DNA of 22,820 bases from Spirogloea muscicola (GCA_009602725.1 WELB01000341.1:50025-72844); one strand, 5' to 3'. Positions 14,205 through 22,820 are shown, counted from the stretch's first letter. Numbers and translations are program-made. The notes: generated from the sequence alone by a model not told the origin.

Positions 14205-15297
14205 AGAAAGCCCAAGAAAGCGCGTCGCAAGGTGTGATTTACCTCGACTAACCGTAGGGAACCGGCGAGGCAGTAATGGGGAAATGGTAGGTGAATGGTA
14301 GGAGTGAGTCTCAAGTCACACTGACCTTGAGGCCTGTGATTCTGATGAGCCAAATGGCCCATCCCATTTAGACAATGTAATTTCCTCCTGACCAAGTGAT
14401 AAGGGTGTGGAGGACTGGGGCCGAGACAAGTCTTCTCTGCTCAGTCTTCCATCCTGGCTGTTGCCACCGCAGCCGCCGCCGCTGCGCTGGTATTGCCGTC
14501 GCCGCGTGCTTCCGCTGCCACTGCCGCTGCCGCCGCTGCTGTTACAACAGTAGGCGTAGTGCGCGCGTTCAGTGTCACGCCAAGAGGGTGTGGGCACTGC
14601 CGTTAGGCTTATCAGACGCTAGAAAGCCTCACTCCGGGAAGCTTCCGTAGCCAGCGCATAAGTCCGGACACAACTGTTAAGCCACAGAGATTGCGACCTG
14701 TGTGTTATTTGAGCGATAACAAGCATTGCCTTGCTCGCTCATAAGTTGCTGCATGTATTCGGCATCTTTCTATTCCCTTGCAAGAGTGCAGATTGTATCC
14801 TTCCTTGGAGCACGCGATCCACGAAGACACCTGGACTTGGCCCCGATCCGACCTAGATCGGCTGGGCTTGGTCCCTGTTCCGAATTAGATAGGCTGGGCT
14901 TGGCCCCCGTTCGGGTTTGAGTTACTGTATATCGACTACGGATACCTTTGTTTCTTGTATCGGACCGTAAAGACTCGGAGATCGATATCAGCCCATGCTC
15001 AGGAATTTGCATTGTGTGCTGAGTTCATATCTTGTTGCTTGCACACATCTACTTGGGCCGAGAAGACTTCTCTCGGCCCCAGTCCTCCACAGCCTTATTG
15101 CTTTTATTGCTTGGTCAGGAGGAAATACATTGTCTGATGGGGTGGGCCATTCGGCTCATTTGATTTCCCAGCCTCAAGGCCAGTGACCTGAGACTCACTC
15201 GTACCATTTGCCTACCATTTCTCCACCACTGCCTAGCCGGTTCCCTGCGGCTCGTCGAGGTAAATCACACCTTGCGACACGCTTTTGTGGGCTTTCT
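14205..15297. mobile_element. Long inverted repeat (arms about 235 bp, spacer about 620 bp)
   Basis: The left arm 14205-14438 and the reverse complement of the right arm 15059-15297 align over their length with scattered differences and small indels. Shared blocks include GTCGCAAGGTGTGATTTACC, TTTCCTCCTGACCAAG and GGAGGACTGGGGCCGAGA. The spacer has no transposase-like ORF; it holds a GCC-rich block (14455-14550) and a 31-bp tandem repeat. It could be a foldback or long-TIR non-autonomous transposon, or two copies of one repeat inserted in opposite directions. No terminal motif or target duplication was identified. Confidence 0.65.
14831..14918. repeat. Tandem repeat in the inverted-repeat spacer
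   Basis: About three imperfect units of roughly 31 bp carry GGCTGGGCTTGG or TGGACTTGG followed by CCC and CCGA or TTCG. Confidence 0.6.
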
Positions 15298-15321
15298 GCC
15301 AACATCTCAAAATCGGCTTCG

Positions 15322-15703
15322 ACAGCAGGGCACGCGGTCGGCCTGGCAGCCCGCGGCAAGGAGCGTTAGTATGCCGATCGCCCTGCTGGCGATAAAATTG
15401 TGGCACTTACAATCGACGTCCACGGGTTTTTTCGGCAGTCGCTGGCTGAACCTCCTGCAGCAGCTTGCCCGGCCAGGCCGGGTCAGCAAGGGGAGCTGCC
15501 CGGCTTTAATGCTGCCCGGTCGCTTGCACAGGTCTTCCGCATGCGGCTGTCAGTCTCTTTTGAGCGCTCTGTGGCTCACGCAGTCCATTTGCGAGCAGGC
15601 CGCGCTATGGCCGCACTATGGCTGCTGCACCTGGGTCTAGGCGGTGTGCCTCTTCCCAGCTGCGAATTTCTCCGACTTGCTGCTTTTCACTCGTCGTCAC
15701 TGA
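15322..15703 (+). pseudogene. LINE C-terminal fragment, heavily broken (F2-related)
   Basis: The pieces are AGHAVGLAARGKER, an in-frame TAG, YADRPAGDKIVALTIDVHG, a frame break, GSRWLNLLQQLARPG, another break, FNAARSLAQVFRMRLSVS, VHLRAGRAMA, and finally out of frame NFSDLLLFTRRH with TGA at 15701-15703. The order matches the F2 tail exactly. The terminal motif has decayed from RGY to RRH. At least three frame disruptions and one nonsense codon mean it is an old copy. It begins about 25 bp after the right arm of the long inverted repeat. Confidence 0.75.
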
Positions 15704-16347
15704 GCCGTCTGTAACGTCCCTTGTGATGGCAACGTCACTTAGCGGCAATAGTTAGCCTAATAGGCTGACAGTTCGAAGGAATAGTATTGATTATGCATCG
15801 GCTTGCACGACAGTTGGATAATATGTTGAGTGCCACGTAGTACACGCTTAGTGAAGTCCAGAATGGTTAACAGCAGCCATTGCGGGCGGCTGTGCAGCGG
15901 AAGATTGTCGAGAGAGTAACGGCTTGCCAGCGGCTGGGCAGAGCCCAATAAGAGTTGAGGAGAGATGGAGCGTTGAGCGGGCAGAGAGGCGGAGCTTGGG
16001 CAGGTGTGGAAATGCAAGAGCCCGCGCTTGGGCTTCTGGGCGTGTGCCCTGGTTATATTGGTGGCGGGGAGCTCCGGGAGGGCGCCGCCCCAAGTGTCTG
16101 ACAGAGCTGCTTGTGGCGGTGAACGCGGTTAGACGTCGCCCCACTAAGCAGGTGATGCAGGTGGTTACCACTTTCGCGGAACCACTCGCTACCCCTATCT
16201 GATCTGGAGAGAGGGTGAATCAGAAGCTACTCCGCGGCTATCACCGCCGGACGGAAAGTACTCTGCGGCCGACACCGCTTCCTCTGGCCCCCTAGTGCTA
16301 GTTCGCTATCTCGAAGTTAGCCAAGACTTCTACCCTTAGCGATTTCT
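15704..16347. other. No gene seen; a short direct repeat near 16227-16280
   Basis: I find no supported ORF; open frames on both strands at 15757-16202 have no recognisable motif. At 16227-16250 and 16257-16280 a unit of about 24 bp (TACTCCGCGGC...CACCGC) is duplicated with differences. Confidence 0.4.
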
Positions 16348-16804
16348 CGCCTAAGGACAACGCTTAGGCGCCACGTGTAGACACGTCATGATGCACGGGG
16401 CGACACCTTGTGGTCCACAGTGTCCATTGTGGACAAATAGCCTAGGCAGGTGGCACTCCACGACCAGCTGGCTGCAAAGCTGTAGGACATCTGCCGGCAG
16501 GGGCTCTCCCACATAGGGAGCTCCACCCTTGTATCAGACATTTCTTGGCAGACGCTAAATCCACATCCGCATTAGCGCTGCCTTGGCTCCGGCTGCTTAA
16601 CCCACAGCCGTTAGACCCACGCCCGTTTCACCGCTCCCGTTCGGGAGTGCCAACGGTACCGGTAACTGTAAGAGGCCACTGGGCTATTAGATTGTAAGCA
16701 TTAGCTCCTTTCGTTAATCTTTATTACTTAAAGTGTCCCATTTATGGAAGCGCCTGTCGCGGTGACACGCAGGCAGATCACACGTGTGAGTATGTGCCTC
16801 ACAC
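16348..16804. other. Cluster of short perfect hairpins in non-coding DNA
   Basis: Stems seen: CGCCTAAG/CTTAGGCG (16348-16370), ACGTGT/ACACGT (16373-16386), GTCCACA/TGTGGAC (16413-16434), CTCCC/GGGAG (16506-16520), CTCCCG/CGGGAG (16634-16647), GCCTG/CAGGC (16752-16774) and GTGTGAG/CTCACAC (16784-16804). There is no ORF. It may be a structured non-coding RNA, a repeat with foldback units, or chance in GC-rich DNA. Confidence 0.4.
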
Positions 16805-16910
16805 CTGTGGACTCATTAGCTTAACGGACACCTTGGGCCGGCTCTGCAGCTGGCCCCTGCCCGACTAGCTTAAGGACATTCGTGCCGGTTCTGCAGCCAG
16901 CCCCCTTGGG

Positions 16911-16997
16911 CAGGTGACGTACATTTGTCCAATGTGCTTGCCTTTGTACTTGGCCACACATGGCCTCCCCATCTCTTAATATAAACGCATTTTCCTT
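16911..16997 (+). repeat. F1 LINE 3' UTR, solo copy
   Basis: CAGGTGACGTACATTTGTCC through CTCTTAATATAAACGCATTT matches 4283-4372 closely, with no coding part in front. Confidence 0.8.
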
Positions 16998-17002
16998 GGG
17001 CC

Positions 17003-17133
17003 CCCGGCGGGCTGATCCGCCGGGACCCGTTGTGCCCATGTGATTTTTGAAATCTTTCAATGTAGGCAAAAGGGGGTCGAGTGAGCACAAGCTCCCTCAC
17101 TCTAACAGGAGCCGCCGTCCTCCTTTTGCCTAC
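17003..17133. other. Hairpins between an F1 3' UTR and an F2 fragment
   Basis: An 8-bp stem CCCGGCGG/CCGCCGGG (17003-17024) is followed by a nested structure: outer arms GTAGGCAAAAGG (17062-17073) and CCTTTTGCCTAC (17122-17133), inner arms GAGTGAG (17079-17085) and CTCACTC (17096-17102). All four arms are perfect. Function is unknown. Confidence 0.5.
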
Positions 17134-17296
17134 CGCTCCTTCTTGCTTGCCAGCGCCCACGCCACCTGCCGGCCTGCTTCCTGCCGGACCCTGCCGCCAT
17201 CATCGCCGTGGGCAAGAAGGCTGTCTTTTCCGTGGGCAACAAGGCGAGGAAGGAGCGCGGCGCTCCCTTCAAGAGCACCGCGTCCTCGTCGCCTGA

Positions 17297-18046
17297 GCCT
17301 CAAGCTTCTTCCACCGGCTCCTGGGGCTGCCGCCTCCATGCCTCCAGGGCGTGCGTCAATGCCAGTGTGGCGAGCGAAGGGCCGAGCCTGGCGAGCTGGC
17401 TGCTCACGTCCTGCGCTGTTCCCATGGCGGCGAGAGGACGGCGGCCCACGACCGCCTCCGGGACGCGATGCACGGCATCCTGGTGGAGGCTGGCTTCGCG
17501 GTGGCAGCGGAGCACTCCGGCGTCATGCCGCTCCAGGCCAGGGCCGACGGTCTCCACGCTCGTCGCGTCGACCTGGTGGCCACCCCACAGGCCGGCGGGC
17601 CACGTCTGCTTCTGGATGTGATGACTACCGACGCATTTGACCGCTCCCACCCAGCCCAGTCTGCCACCAAGGCTGGGTATGCGGTCGCCTGCGCCGCTCG
17701 GGCAAAAGAGATCAAGTATGCCGACCATCCGCCGGAAGACGAGTTCTTCCCGTTGGCAATTGACATCCATGGGGCACTGGGCGCTCGGTGGCTTGAGCTA
17801 CTTAGCCAGCTCGCCCGCCACGCAATCGCCCGTCGCTTCCATGGTAAACCGGTAGACTTTCCTGCAGCCGGGTCGCTGGCGCAAGTGTATCGCATGCGCT
17901 TGGCCGTCTCGCTGCAGAGGTCCATGGCCCGTGCGCTGCACCTTCGTGCCCGGAGAGCCCTCGCTGCTGCCTCTGGCTCTGTCCAGGGGACCCACTTCCA
18001 AGACCCTAGCCTCTCTGATATGCGGCTGCTTAGCAGGGGTTACTGA
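17297..18046 (+). pseudogene. F2 LINE fragment: zinc knuckle, endonuclease, C-terminal tail
   Basis: The frame is open after a stop at 17294. It starts in the segment before the knuckle (LLGLPPPCLQGVRQCQCG, matching LFLGLPPTCLIGVTQCECG of F1). It then has C-x-C-x12-H-x3-C (17360-17419), R-x2-D-x14-D with aspartates at 17570 and 17615, AKEIKYADHP, GARWLELL, YRMRLAVSLQRS, RALAAASGS and a terminal MRLLSRGY with TGA. This is the best-preserved F2 copy, and from the knuckle to the stop it is unbroken. A GTG at 17351 is only a nominal start. Upstream (17208-17296) similarity continues weakly in another frame, suggesting a frameshift near 17297. The RT domain is absent, so the copy is 5'-truncated. 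Confidence 0.8.
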
Positions 18047-18187
18047 GTGATTTGTAGCTGCTTTCTTTCTTTGTGTGCTTTGGTTTCTTAGCGCTTCCTC
18101 TGGCTTCCTCTGGCCCCCTTCTCGTTCTTTGTTCATTCTTTTTTGGGCTGGCTTGTCCAGCCCCTATCCTCAATGGGCGAACCCTTT
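18047..18187 (+). repeat. F2 LINE 3' UTR with terminal hairpin
   Basis: It is very close to the UTRs at 12422-12560 and, on the minus strand, 4440-4583: TTTGTAGCTGCTTTCTTTCT, then TTTGTTCATTCTTTTTTGGG, hairpin GGGCTGG/CCAGCCC, then CCTATCCTCAATGGGCGA. Confidence 0.85.
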
Positions 18188-18330
18188 CTTCTGATGAGCC
18201 CCAACCGAGTGATGGTAATACTCCGGGTCCTGGGCATTCGCTTAGCCCCACTACGGCACAAACGAACAGCCCAGCTTTACATGGGCTTCGTTCCGCGCGT
18301 AGACGTGGCATCGTCCTGGAAAGTCGCATT

Positions 18331-18430
18331 GCCCGCGCACGCGCGGCACGCGCGGTACGCGCGGCACGCGCAGCACGCGCCACGCGCAGCACGCGCCACG
18401 AGCGGGCATGCGCCACGCGCGGCACGCGCC
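18331..18430. repeat. GC-rich minisatellite (GCACGCGCGG / GCACGCGCCA)
   Basis: About ten degenerate units with a period near 10 bp, alternating purine and pyrimidine in places. It is framed by an F2 3' end upstream and an F1 ORF terminus downstream. Open frames across it (Ala/Arg-rich) are composition effects. Confidence 0.7.
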
Positions 18431-18451
18431 AATCCCCTCGATTCCGATACT

Positions 18452-18496
18452 TGGGCATCAGTTAGCGACCTTTATGTGCTGACTCGTGGTTACTGA
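18452..18496 (+). pseudogene. F1 LINE ORF terminus (SVSDLYVLTRGY-stop)
   Basis: Fifteen codons match the F1 end exactly at SDLYVLTRGY with TGA at 18494-18496. The F1 3' UTR does not follow; instead a hairpin repeat starts at about 18509. The minisatellite lies immediately upstream. Confidence 0.7.
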
Positions 18497-18508
18497 GTGA
18501 GAAGTGGC

Positions 18509-18560
18509 ACTCCGAATGGGGGCAAGGGCTGCGAAAAGCCAGCCCAAAAAGAATTGACAA
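18509..18560 (-). repeat. Hairpin repeat, GGGGGCAAGGGCTG subtype
   Basis: GAATGGGGGCAAGGGCTGCG is followed by GAAAAGCCAGCCCAAAAAGA and ATTGACAAATG. It is adjacent to the 3' side of the minus-strand LINE fragment at 18643-18861 and may be part of that element's 3' UTR. Confidence 0.65.
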
Positions 18561-18642
18561 ATGTTTAGAGGGGCCGACAAGCGTTTAGCAGCTACAAAGG
18601 GGCCTGAAGATGCTATGTCAGAAGAGGGGGAGGATGGATCAC

Positions 18643-18861
18643 TCAGTACTTACGGGTAAGGAGCCTCAGATCCGACAGACTAGCTGCCGGAAAACTATCC
18701 GCCTGACGAAAGACGGAGGCCGTAGCGAAAGCACGGCCAGCACGCAGATGCAGAGCGTGGGCCATGGACCGCTGAAGGGATACTGACAATCTCATACGAT
18801 AGACTTGAGCCCACAAGCCAGCGGCGTTGAAGTCAGCCGGCTCACCGCGCCTGCGGGACAC
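18643..18861 (-). pseudogene. LINE C-terminal fragment, minus strand (terminus LRLLTRKY)
   Basis: On the minus strand the frame reads RRRGEPADFNAAGLWAQVYR, MRLSVSLQRSMAHALHLRAG, RAFATAS, then SDLRLLTRKY and stop (18643-18645). It is intermediate between F2 and F3, with Lys replacing Gly in the terminal motif. Upstream it is cut at about 18862-18873 by a junction with a plus-strand F1 3' end. The frame is intact over its 70 codons. Confidence 0.78.
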
Positions 18862-18873
18862 AGCGCGCCGCGC

Positions 18874-18985
18874 AGGTTACTGAGCGGGTCAGCTTAGCAG
18901 CAGGTAAAGTACGTTTGTCAATGTGCTTGCCTTTGTACTTCGCCACACAGGCCCTCCATCGCTTAATACACACTCCATTCTCGAT
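18874..18985 (+). repeat. F1 LINE 3' end, solo (final GY-stop plus 3' UTR)
   Basis: GGTTACTGAGCGGGTCAGCT and TAGCAGCAGG match 4255-4285 base for base. TGTGCTTGCCTTTGTACTTC and CTTAATACACAC follow. It is joined head to head with the minus-strand fragment at 18643-18861. Confidence 0.8.
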
Positions 18986-19104
18986 TCGTATATCCATTGT
19001 AGGGTTCGCCCATCCAGGGGAGGACCTTGGGGCTACCCTCATCACACCCTTTGGGGAGGGGGTGGCAGATGGAACGCTATAAGTTGTAGGCCGAGGCCAG
19101 ACTC

Positions 19105-19355
19105 GTCAGTCGGACCAGTGACGCCCAGAGAGAGGCACAGCCTTAGCTTGCCTGCTGCCGCAGCCGCCGCCACAGCCCTGCTGCTGCCGTCTGCTGCTCA
19201 GCCCGTCGCCGCGGCTCGTCACTGCAGACATTGTCGGCTCTCTGTAAGTGCTATGGCTGCGTCCCATACCGGGACAGCTTGTAAGCCAGACCCTCAGGAG
19301 AGTCCCCTCCTTCTGGCGGTGCCTCAGGGGAAGACTTCCGCTGTGCAGTATACGC
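19105..19355 (+). repeat. R2 repeat, copy B
   Basis: It starts AGTCGGACCAGTGACGCCCA and GAGAGAGGCACAG, passes through a CTGCTGCCG-rich block, and ends near GGGGAAGACTTCCGCTGTG. The start and end match 12645-12745 and 12900-12985, where an F2-type UTR interrupts the repeat. Confidence 0.55.
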
Positions 19356-19524
19356 TGGCGTTCCACTATAGGGGATGTCCTTAGAATCCCTAGGTCCGAA
19401 CTCCAACATGGACGTGATAATTCCTAACCATGTGTATAGGGATCAGGATTTCACAGCTTCCATCTGCGGTAGTCTCGTGTCTAGCTGTGTGGCTGTTTGG
19501 CACCTTTCGGCTCCTTGGACCTTC

Positions 19525-19612
19525 TTTTTGGGCTGGGCTTTCCCAGCCCAAAGATAGAGAGCCACTGGAAGAGCCACTTCGTTACCCAGCCCCTACCTCT
19601 ATGGGTGAGCAC
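19525..19612 (+). repeat. Double hairpin repeat at a LINE fragment edge
   Basis: A stem TGGGCTGGG/CCCAGCCCA-like (about 19529-19552) is followed by CAGCCCCTACCTCTATGGGT and GAGCAC, the usual end of the family. It lies next to the truncated 3' side of the minus-strand RT fragment. Confidence 0.65.
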
Positions 19613-19629
19613 TTTTTTGTCTCGGTCTA

Positions 19630-21248
19630 TGATTGAGGGCCTCTCTGTCTCATCCTGGTAAGAGGCCGCTTTTTCAACCAGCGCCGTGAAGCGTGCTTGG
19701 GCACGCAGGTCAGGGGTGTGGGCGAGGTAGGTGAAAGGGACGATCGGCTCCGACATGTTGTTGTGGACCGCCAGGAGCCCGTCGCGGGCAGAGCGGAGGG
19801 CAACCTGGAATGGCAGCTGGCCGGTCTCCACTTCAGCTGCCGCCCGCTCCAGGGCGCGCTGGCCGTGGACGATGAATCTCTGACACATGTGGGCTGCAAC
19901 CTGCGCCCAGCTGCCCATGTAGGCCGCCTCACAGGCGCGGGCAACTGAGCGGCATCTCAAGCCGCCGCGGCTGACCGGCAGGCTAGCCTGCAGCAGCGCT
20001 GCTGGTGAGGAGAGGAATGCGGGGTGCTGCACGAGGGTGGCTGCCAACGCAAGGATGCCGGAGTCAAATGCCGCATACGCTGCCTTCACCGCCGGTGAGG
20101 GAGGGGTGGCCAGATAGTGTAGCCGCTGCGCGATGCATCGTGTCAGCATAGCGGTCGCCAGCTGCATGTCTTGCAGGGTGTGGAGACGGTCCGCCGGCCG
20201 GAGGTGTTCCTGCAGCCGCACCTGCAGCTGCATCATAACAAAGGCAGGTGCGCCTAGGGGGACGCCGAGGAGGGTGAGGCCCACGGCTAGTGTCTGGCAG
20301 CCGGAGGGCAGGCGCAGGTGGGCTGGCAGGCCCTGAGCGGACCAGGCGCTGCATTTGTCCGCCCGAATGTCCAGGCCAATCGCGCTCAGCTGCACTTGGA
20401 GGGTGGCAAAGGCTGCCACGACGTCCGCAGGCGGTCCCACCGGAGTAGTGTCATTAGCGTCTGTCGGCAGCAGGACGCCAAAGTGAGCCGCGGCCGTTGC
20501 CTGGAGCGCGCATCGGTGTGCTAGCGCGTAGTAGAACCCGCCAGTGGATCCCCTTGGCGCGCGCCCCTGGTGGAATGGAGGGTCTCCACCTCACCAACCC
20601 CCCGTCCGCCACAGCAGGTCGCAGGGCTGACCGTAGCCCAGCCTGAAGAAGGGTAGAAGGCTGGGGAAGGCCTCTCTCAGCTCCTCCGCGATGACATCCA
20701 GATCAACGCAGTTGAATGCGTTGCGGACGTCGACTGCCATGGTCACCCACTCGGGGTGCAGGTCCAGGGCGGCCCGTACCCCGTGCACGACCGTCTCACA
20801 GCCGCTCCGCAGCCCCGCGCCTAATTGTTGGGGCGCCAGGTGTGCCTGGGCCTGCCCCGCGTGCTGTTGCCACATCGCGCGCCCCACCAGACGGTAGACC
20901 ACCTCCCCGATGGCGATGGGCCTGACCCCCCCGCCGGCCTTGCTGAGCGCCAGCAGTGTACTGGTGCACAGGACGTCGCGAATGCTGGCTGGGACCTGGT
21001 CGCGGGCGAGGAGCTGGCACACCTGATGGAGCGCCTCGAAGTCTGCCGGGTCCCCCTCCAAGAAGATTTCCCGGAGGTGCTCAATAAGCATGTTGGGAGG
21101 ACCTCCAGCGGCTGCGCGGCGGCTGCTCTGCAGGGCCTTCCGCAGGGCATCTTCGTCGAGGACCACCTCCTCCGTCGGGGCGAAGGTGGCCAGCCACGGG
21201 GTCAGGGGAGTGCGAGCCGCAGGGTGCAAGGGACCCAGCCACCGCCCT
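19630..21248 (-). pseudogene. LINE reverse transcriptase fragment, frameshifted, catalytic motif lost
   Basis: Minus strand. The first frame runs from about 21248 to 20591: PNMLIEHLREI, SKAGGGVRPIAIGEVVYRLV (fingers), and AVDVRNAFNCVD with the first catalytic Asp at 20729-20731. A frameshift near 20590 leads to the next frame: TRGARQGDPLAGFYYALA (motif B), then at 20447-20461 TDANDTT where YADD is expected, so the second catalytic motif is deleted. The rest (LTRCIAQRLHYL, GGLRCRS, AAYMGSWAQVA) aligns with the start of the F1 fragment at 2845-4263, which places that fragment just downstream of RT. Similarity ends near 19640, before the zinc knuckle. A non-functional remnant, truncated on both sides; the nominal starts at 21229 and 20440 are not authentic. 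Confidence 0.83.
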
Positions 21249-21249
21249 G

Positions 21250-22280
21250 TTATGAAGCGTCTTTCTCGCTGTTGTGTGGTGTGGGAGGCAAGATGGCGCT
21301 GCTCACCGGTGTCGGAAGTTGACAGGGCGGCCGTGGCTAGACTGGCACGGCTAGCTGATTGGGTTGTCCGTCCTCGTTAGGCGGGACTTGGACGGCCGCT
21401 TGAGTTGGGCGCCCGCGTCTGGCAGGACTTGGGCAGCTGATTGGGTTGGGCCCCCCGCGTCGGAGAAACTTTATTGGCTTTGGATTTGGCCACCATTTGG
21501 ATTTCTAACAAGTGCCACGTCAGGTGCGCAGCCGGCGCTGCCGGCCCGAGATGCCGCCGGGGGGCCGGGCCGGCGGCCCTCCCTCCTCTCGCCCCGCGAC
21601 CCGCACGTGTGGGCGCCGGCGCCCCACCCTCCCTCCACCCGCACGTGATCCCGTCCGCACCCGCGCCCTCCGTACCAGCCAGCCGCCGCCCCGACAAGTT
21701 AACGGCGTCGCCAAATCTGGAGGAAGCATTCCGTGATGGAGGGCCCGTGAGAAGGGTCCCGCGCTCGCGACTCCACTTCGTACCAAGCTGATGGTTGACC
21801 TGCCTCGCATATACACATGTGCAGCGACCCATTGCATCCGTGTCGGCACCGACACGCCAATCGACCACCGAGTCACGTCTGCAGCAAGCTTTGGATCCGT
21901 GTCGGCACCGACGCGAATCGACCACCGACGGGACGTTGCACGCCATGCCCCACTTCTCCGCTGTCACATACACCTAATCTCTCTCCGTACTTACTTCTTC
22001 CAGTACGACCTCCATTCCGACCGCCAAATTCCGTTTCAGAACACCAGCATCCGCTTTGGCCGCCCAGTCAGAGTGTCAGCCCCAGGTAAGTCACATGAGA
22101 ATGAGCAGCAGCTCTGCGGAAGGGGAAGGGAGCTATGCTAGCCCCTATTCTCAATGGGCGAGCACTTTCTTCTTATGCTAGCTCTGCGGAAGGGGCGATG
22201 CGTTTGGGCCGGCCCAAAGGAGAAGGCGGAGCCGCCTCGATGGACTCATCCAGCATCGGAGGGGGTATACGTCAGACGAG
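21250..22280 (+). repeat. R1 repeat, copy C (fullest copy)
   Basis: It follows the same order of blocks as copy B. Differences are a third ATTGG-bearing unit near the start (21352-21450), a tandem duplication of the GTGTCGGCACCGAC block (21833-21866 and 21893-21931), and an inserted piece with the LINE tail signature ATTCTCAATGGGCGAGCAC (about 22140-22170). It starts a few bases from the truncated RT fragment, head to head. No ORF is credible. Confidence 0.7.
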
Positions 22281-22310
22281 ATGGCAAGCTGGGCGGGGAG
22301 GGGATGGGAA
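22262..22310 (+). pseudogene. Trace of the F1 C-terminal domain behind R1 copy C
   Basis: The frame YVRRDGKLGGEGMGMPVKAA resembles YARREDMLPAQMGMPAAY of F1. It sits at the same distance from the R1 end as the F1 fragment at 1881. The match is short and the following sequence is unrelated. Confidence 0.35.
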
Positions 22311-22820
22311 TGCCTGTGAAAGCAGCTCTTCTTACTTCAAATGGCACAGTGGCCCCAATTTCCACTCTTTTGTCCGTTGAGTGGGACTGGCCTTTCTCAG
22401 CCATCGCCACCTCTCGGAATAGCTTCACCGGGGCAATAGCAGTGACATGAAAAGGAAGTACAGTCATACCTCGATGTAGTTACACAGGTCGGTTTGGCAG
22501 AAATGCGTAAGTACATCGAGGTGTTCCTACGCAGCCACATAGGTACATTTGGGGGCAAAAGTACGTATAGCAAAACAATCCACAAATGGCCATATTCTTT
22601 TTCAAAATGCCAATGGGCAAGTTTATCCCACAAGGTGGAGTCAAGCATTCGTCCCCAGTGTCTTTACAAGCATAGGCATCACATATCGACCAAGATAAGG
22701 ACACACATGCATACAACCACTTGAGGTGATCCAATTAATATTCACCATGTGCACACTAGCGGAGGTATCGCACATCGACCAACATGAGGTAAGTCAAGCA
22801 TACGGACAACAATAGCTATC
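22311..22820. other. No gene seen; inverted repeat at 22468-22522
   Basis: A hairpin fragment (GGCCTTTCTCAGCC) lies near 22390. ACCTCGATGTA (22468-22478) and TACATCGAGGT (22512-22522) are perfect inverted arms with a 33-bp loop, and the left arm is preceded by TACAGTCAT. Imperfect repeats of ATCGACCAA follow at about 22690 and 22780. The stretch is more AT-rich than the rest of the window. Confidence 0.45.

Noticed and set aside
15757-16017. Minus-strand ORF of 86 codons as a small gene
   Set aside because: No motif, no signal peptide or membrane segment of note, and no supporting context.
17404-17925. Minus-strand open frame of 173 codons
   Set aside because: Antisense shadow of the F2 endonuclease fragment; no domain of its own.
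18030-18458. Minus-strand Ala/Arg-rich open frame
   Set aside because: It is created by the GC minisatellite and an F2 3' UTR, both repeats.

Overview
The window looks like nuclear DNA of a green alga (Chlorophyta; class not determinable here). The one host gene I can support has eight short GT-AG introns in nine exons and encodes a secreted copper-radical oxidase ending in a long proline/arginine/serine tract, of the kind found in chlorophyte hydroxyproline-rich wall glycoproteins. Almost everything else is degenerate repeat DNA, mainly 3' ends of non-LTR retrotransposons (LINEs). I see no bacterial-style operon, CRISPR array, tRNA or rRNA.

Layout. 1-6300: LINE 3' ends in both orientations, including the longest coding fragment (2845-4263: post-RT region, zinc knuckle, restriction-like endonuclease, conserved C-terminal tail); two partial copies of a GC-rich non-coding repeat here called R1 (757-860, 981-1895); and a small element with terminal inverted repeats (4724-5126). 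6480-9929: the oxidase gene on the plus strand. 9930-13630: tandemly arranged LINE C-termini and their 3' UTRs. 13630-16900: a pair of inverted arms of about 235 bp (14205-14438 and 15059-15297), another broken LINE C-terminus, then a hairpin-rich non-coding stretch (16348-16804). 16911-19100: more LINE ends, including a good endonuclease-domain fragment (17297-18046). 19105-22280: a second non-coding repeat called R2, a broken reverse transcriptase on the minus strand (19630-21248), and the fullest R1 copy. The last 500 bp hold a small inverted repeat and no recognisable gene.

The LINE fragments fall into at least three related families, named here F1 (protein ends in LYVLTRGY), F2 (ends in LRLLSRGY) and F3 (ends in LFVLTRGY). 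Each has its own 3' UTR, and short GGGCTGG/CCAGCCC hairpins recur at or near these ends. None of the copies is complete: all appear truncated at the 5' end and most are frameshifted. The shared layout (RT thumb-side region, then C-x-C-x11/12-H-x3-C, then an R-x(2-3)-D-x14-D endonuclease core, then a basic C-terminal domain) places them among LINEs with a restriction-like endonuclease (the R2/NeSL/Utopia/Dualen sort) and not among the AP-endonuclease type only. The most interesting signals are the shared 3' hairpin, the recurrent tail-to-tail packing of 3' ends, the conserved C-terminal tail domain, the long inverted repeat, and the proline-tailed oxidase with all catalytic residues present. 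All identifications come from reading the sequence; no database search was run.
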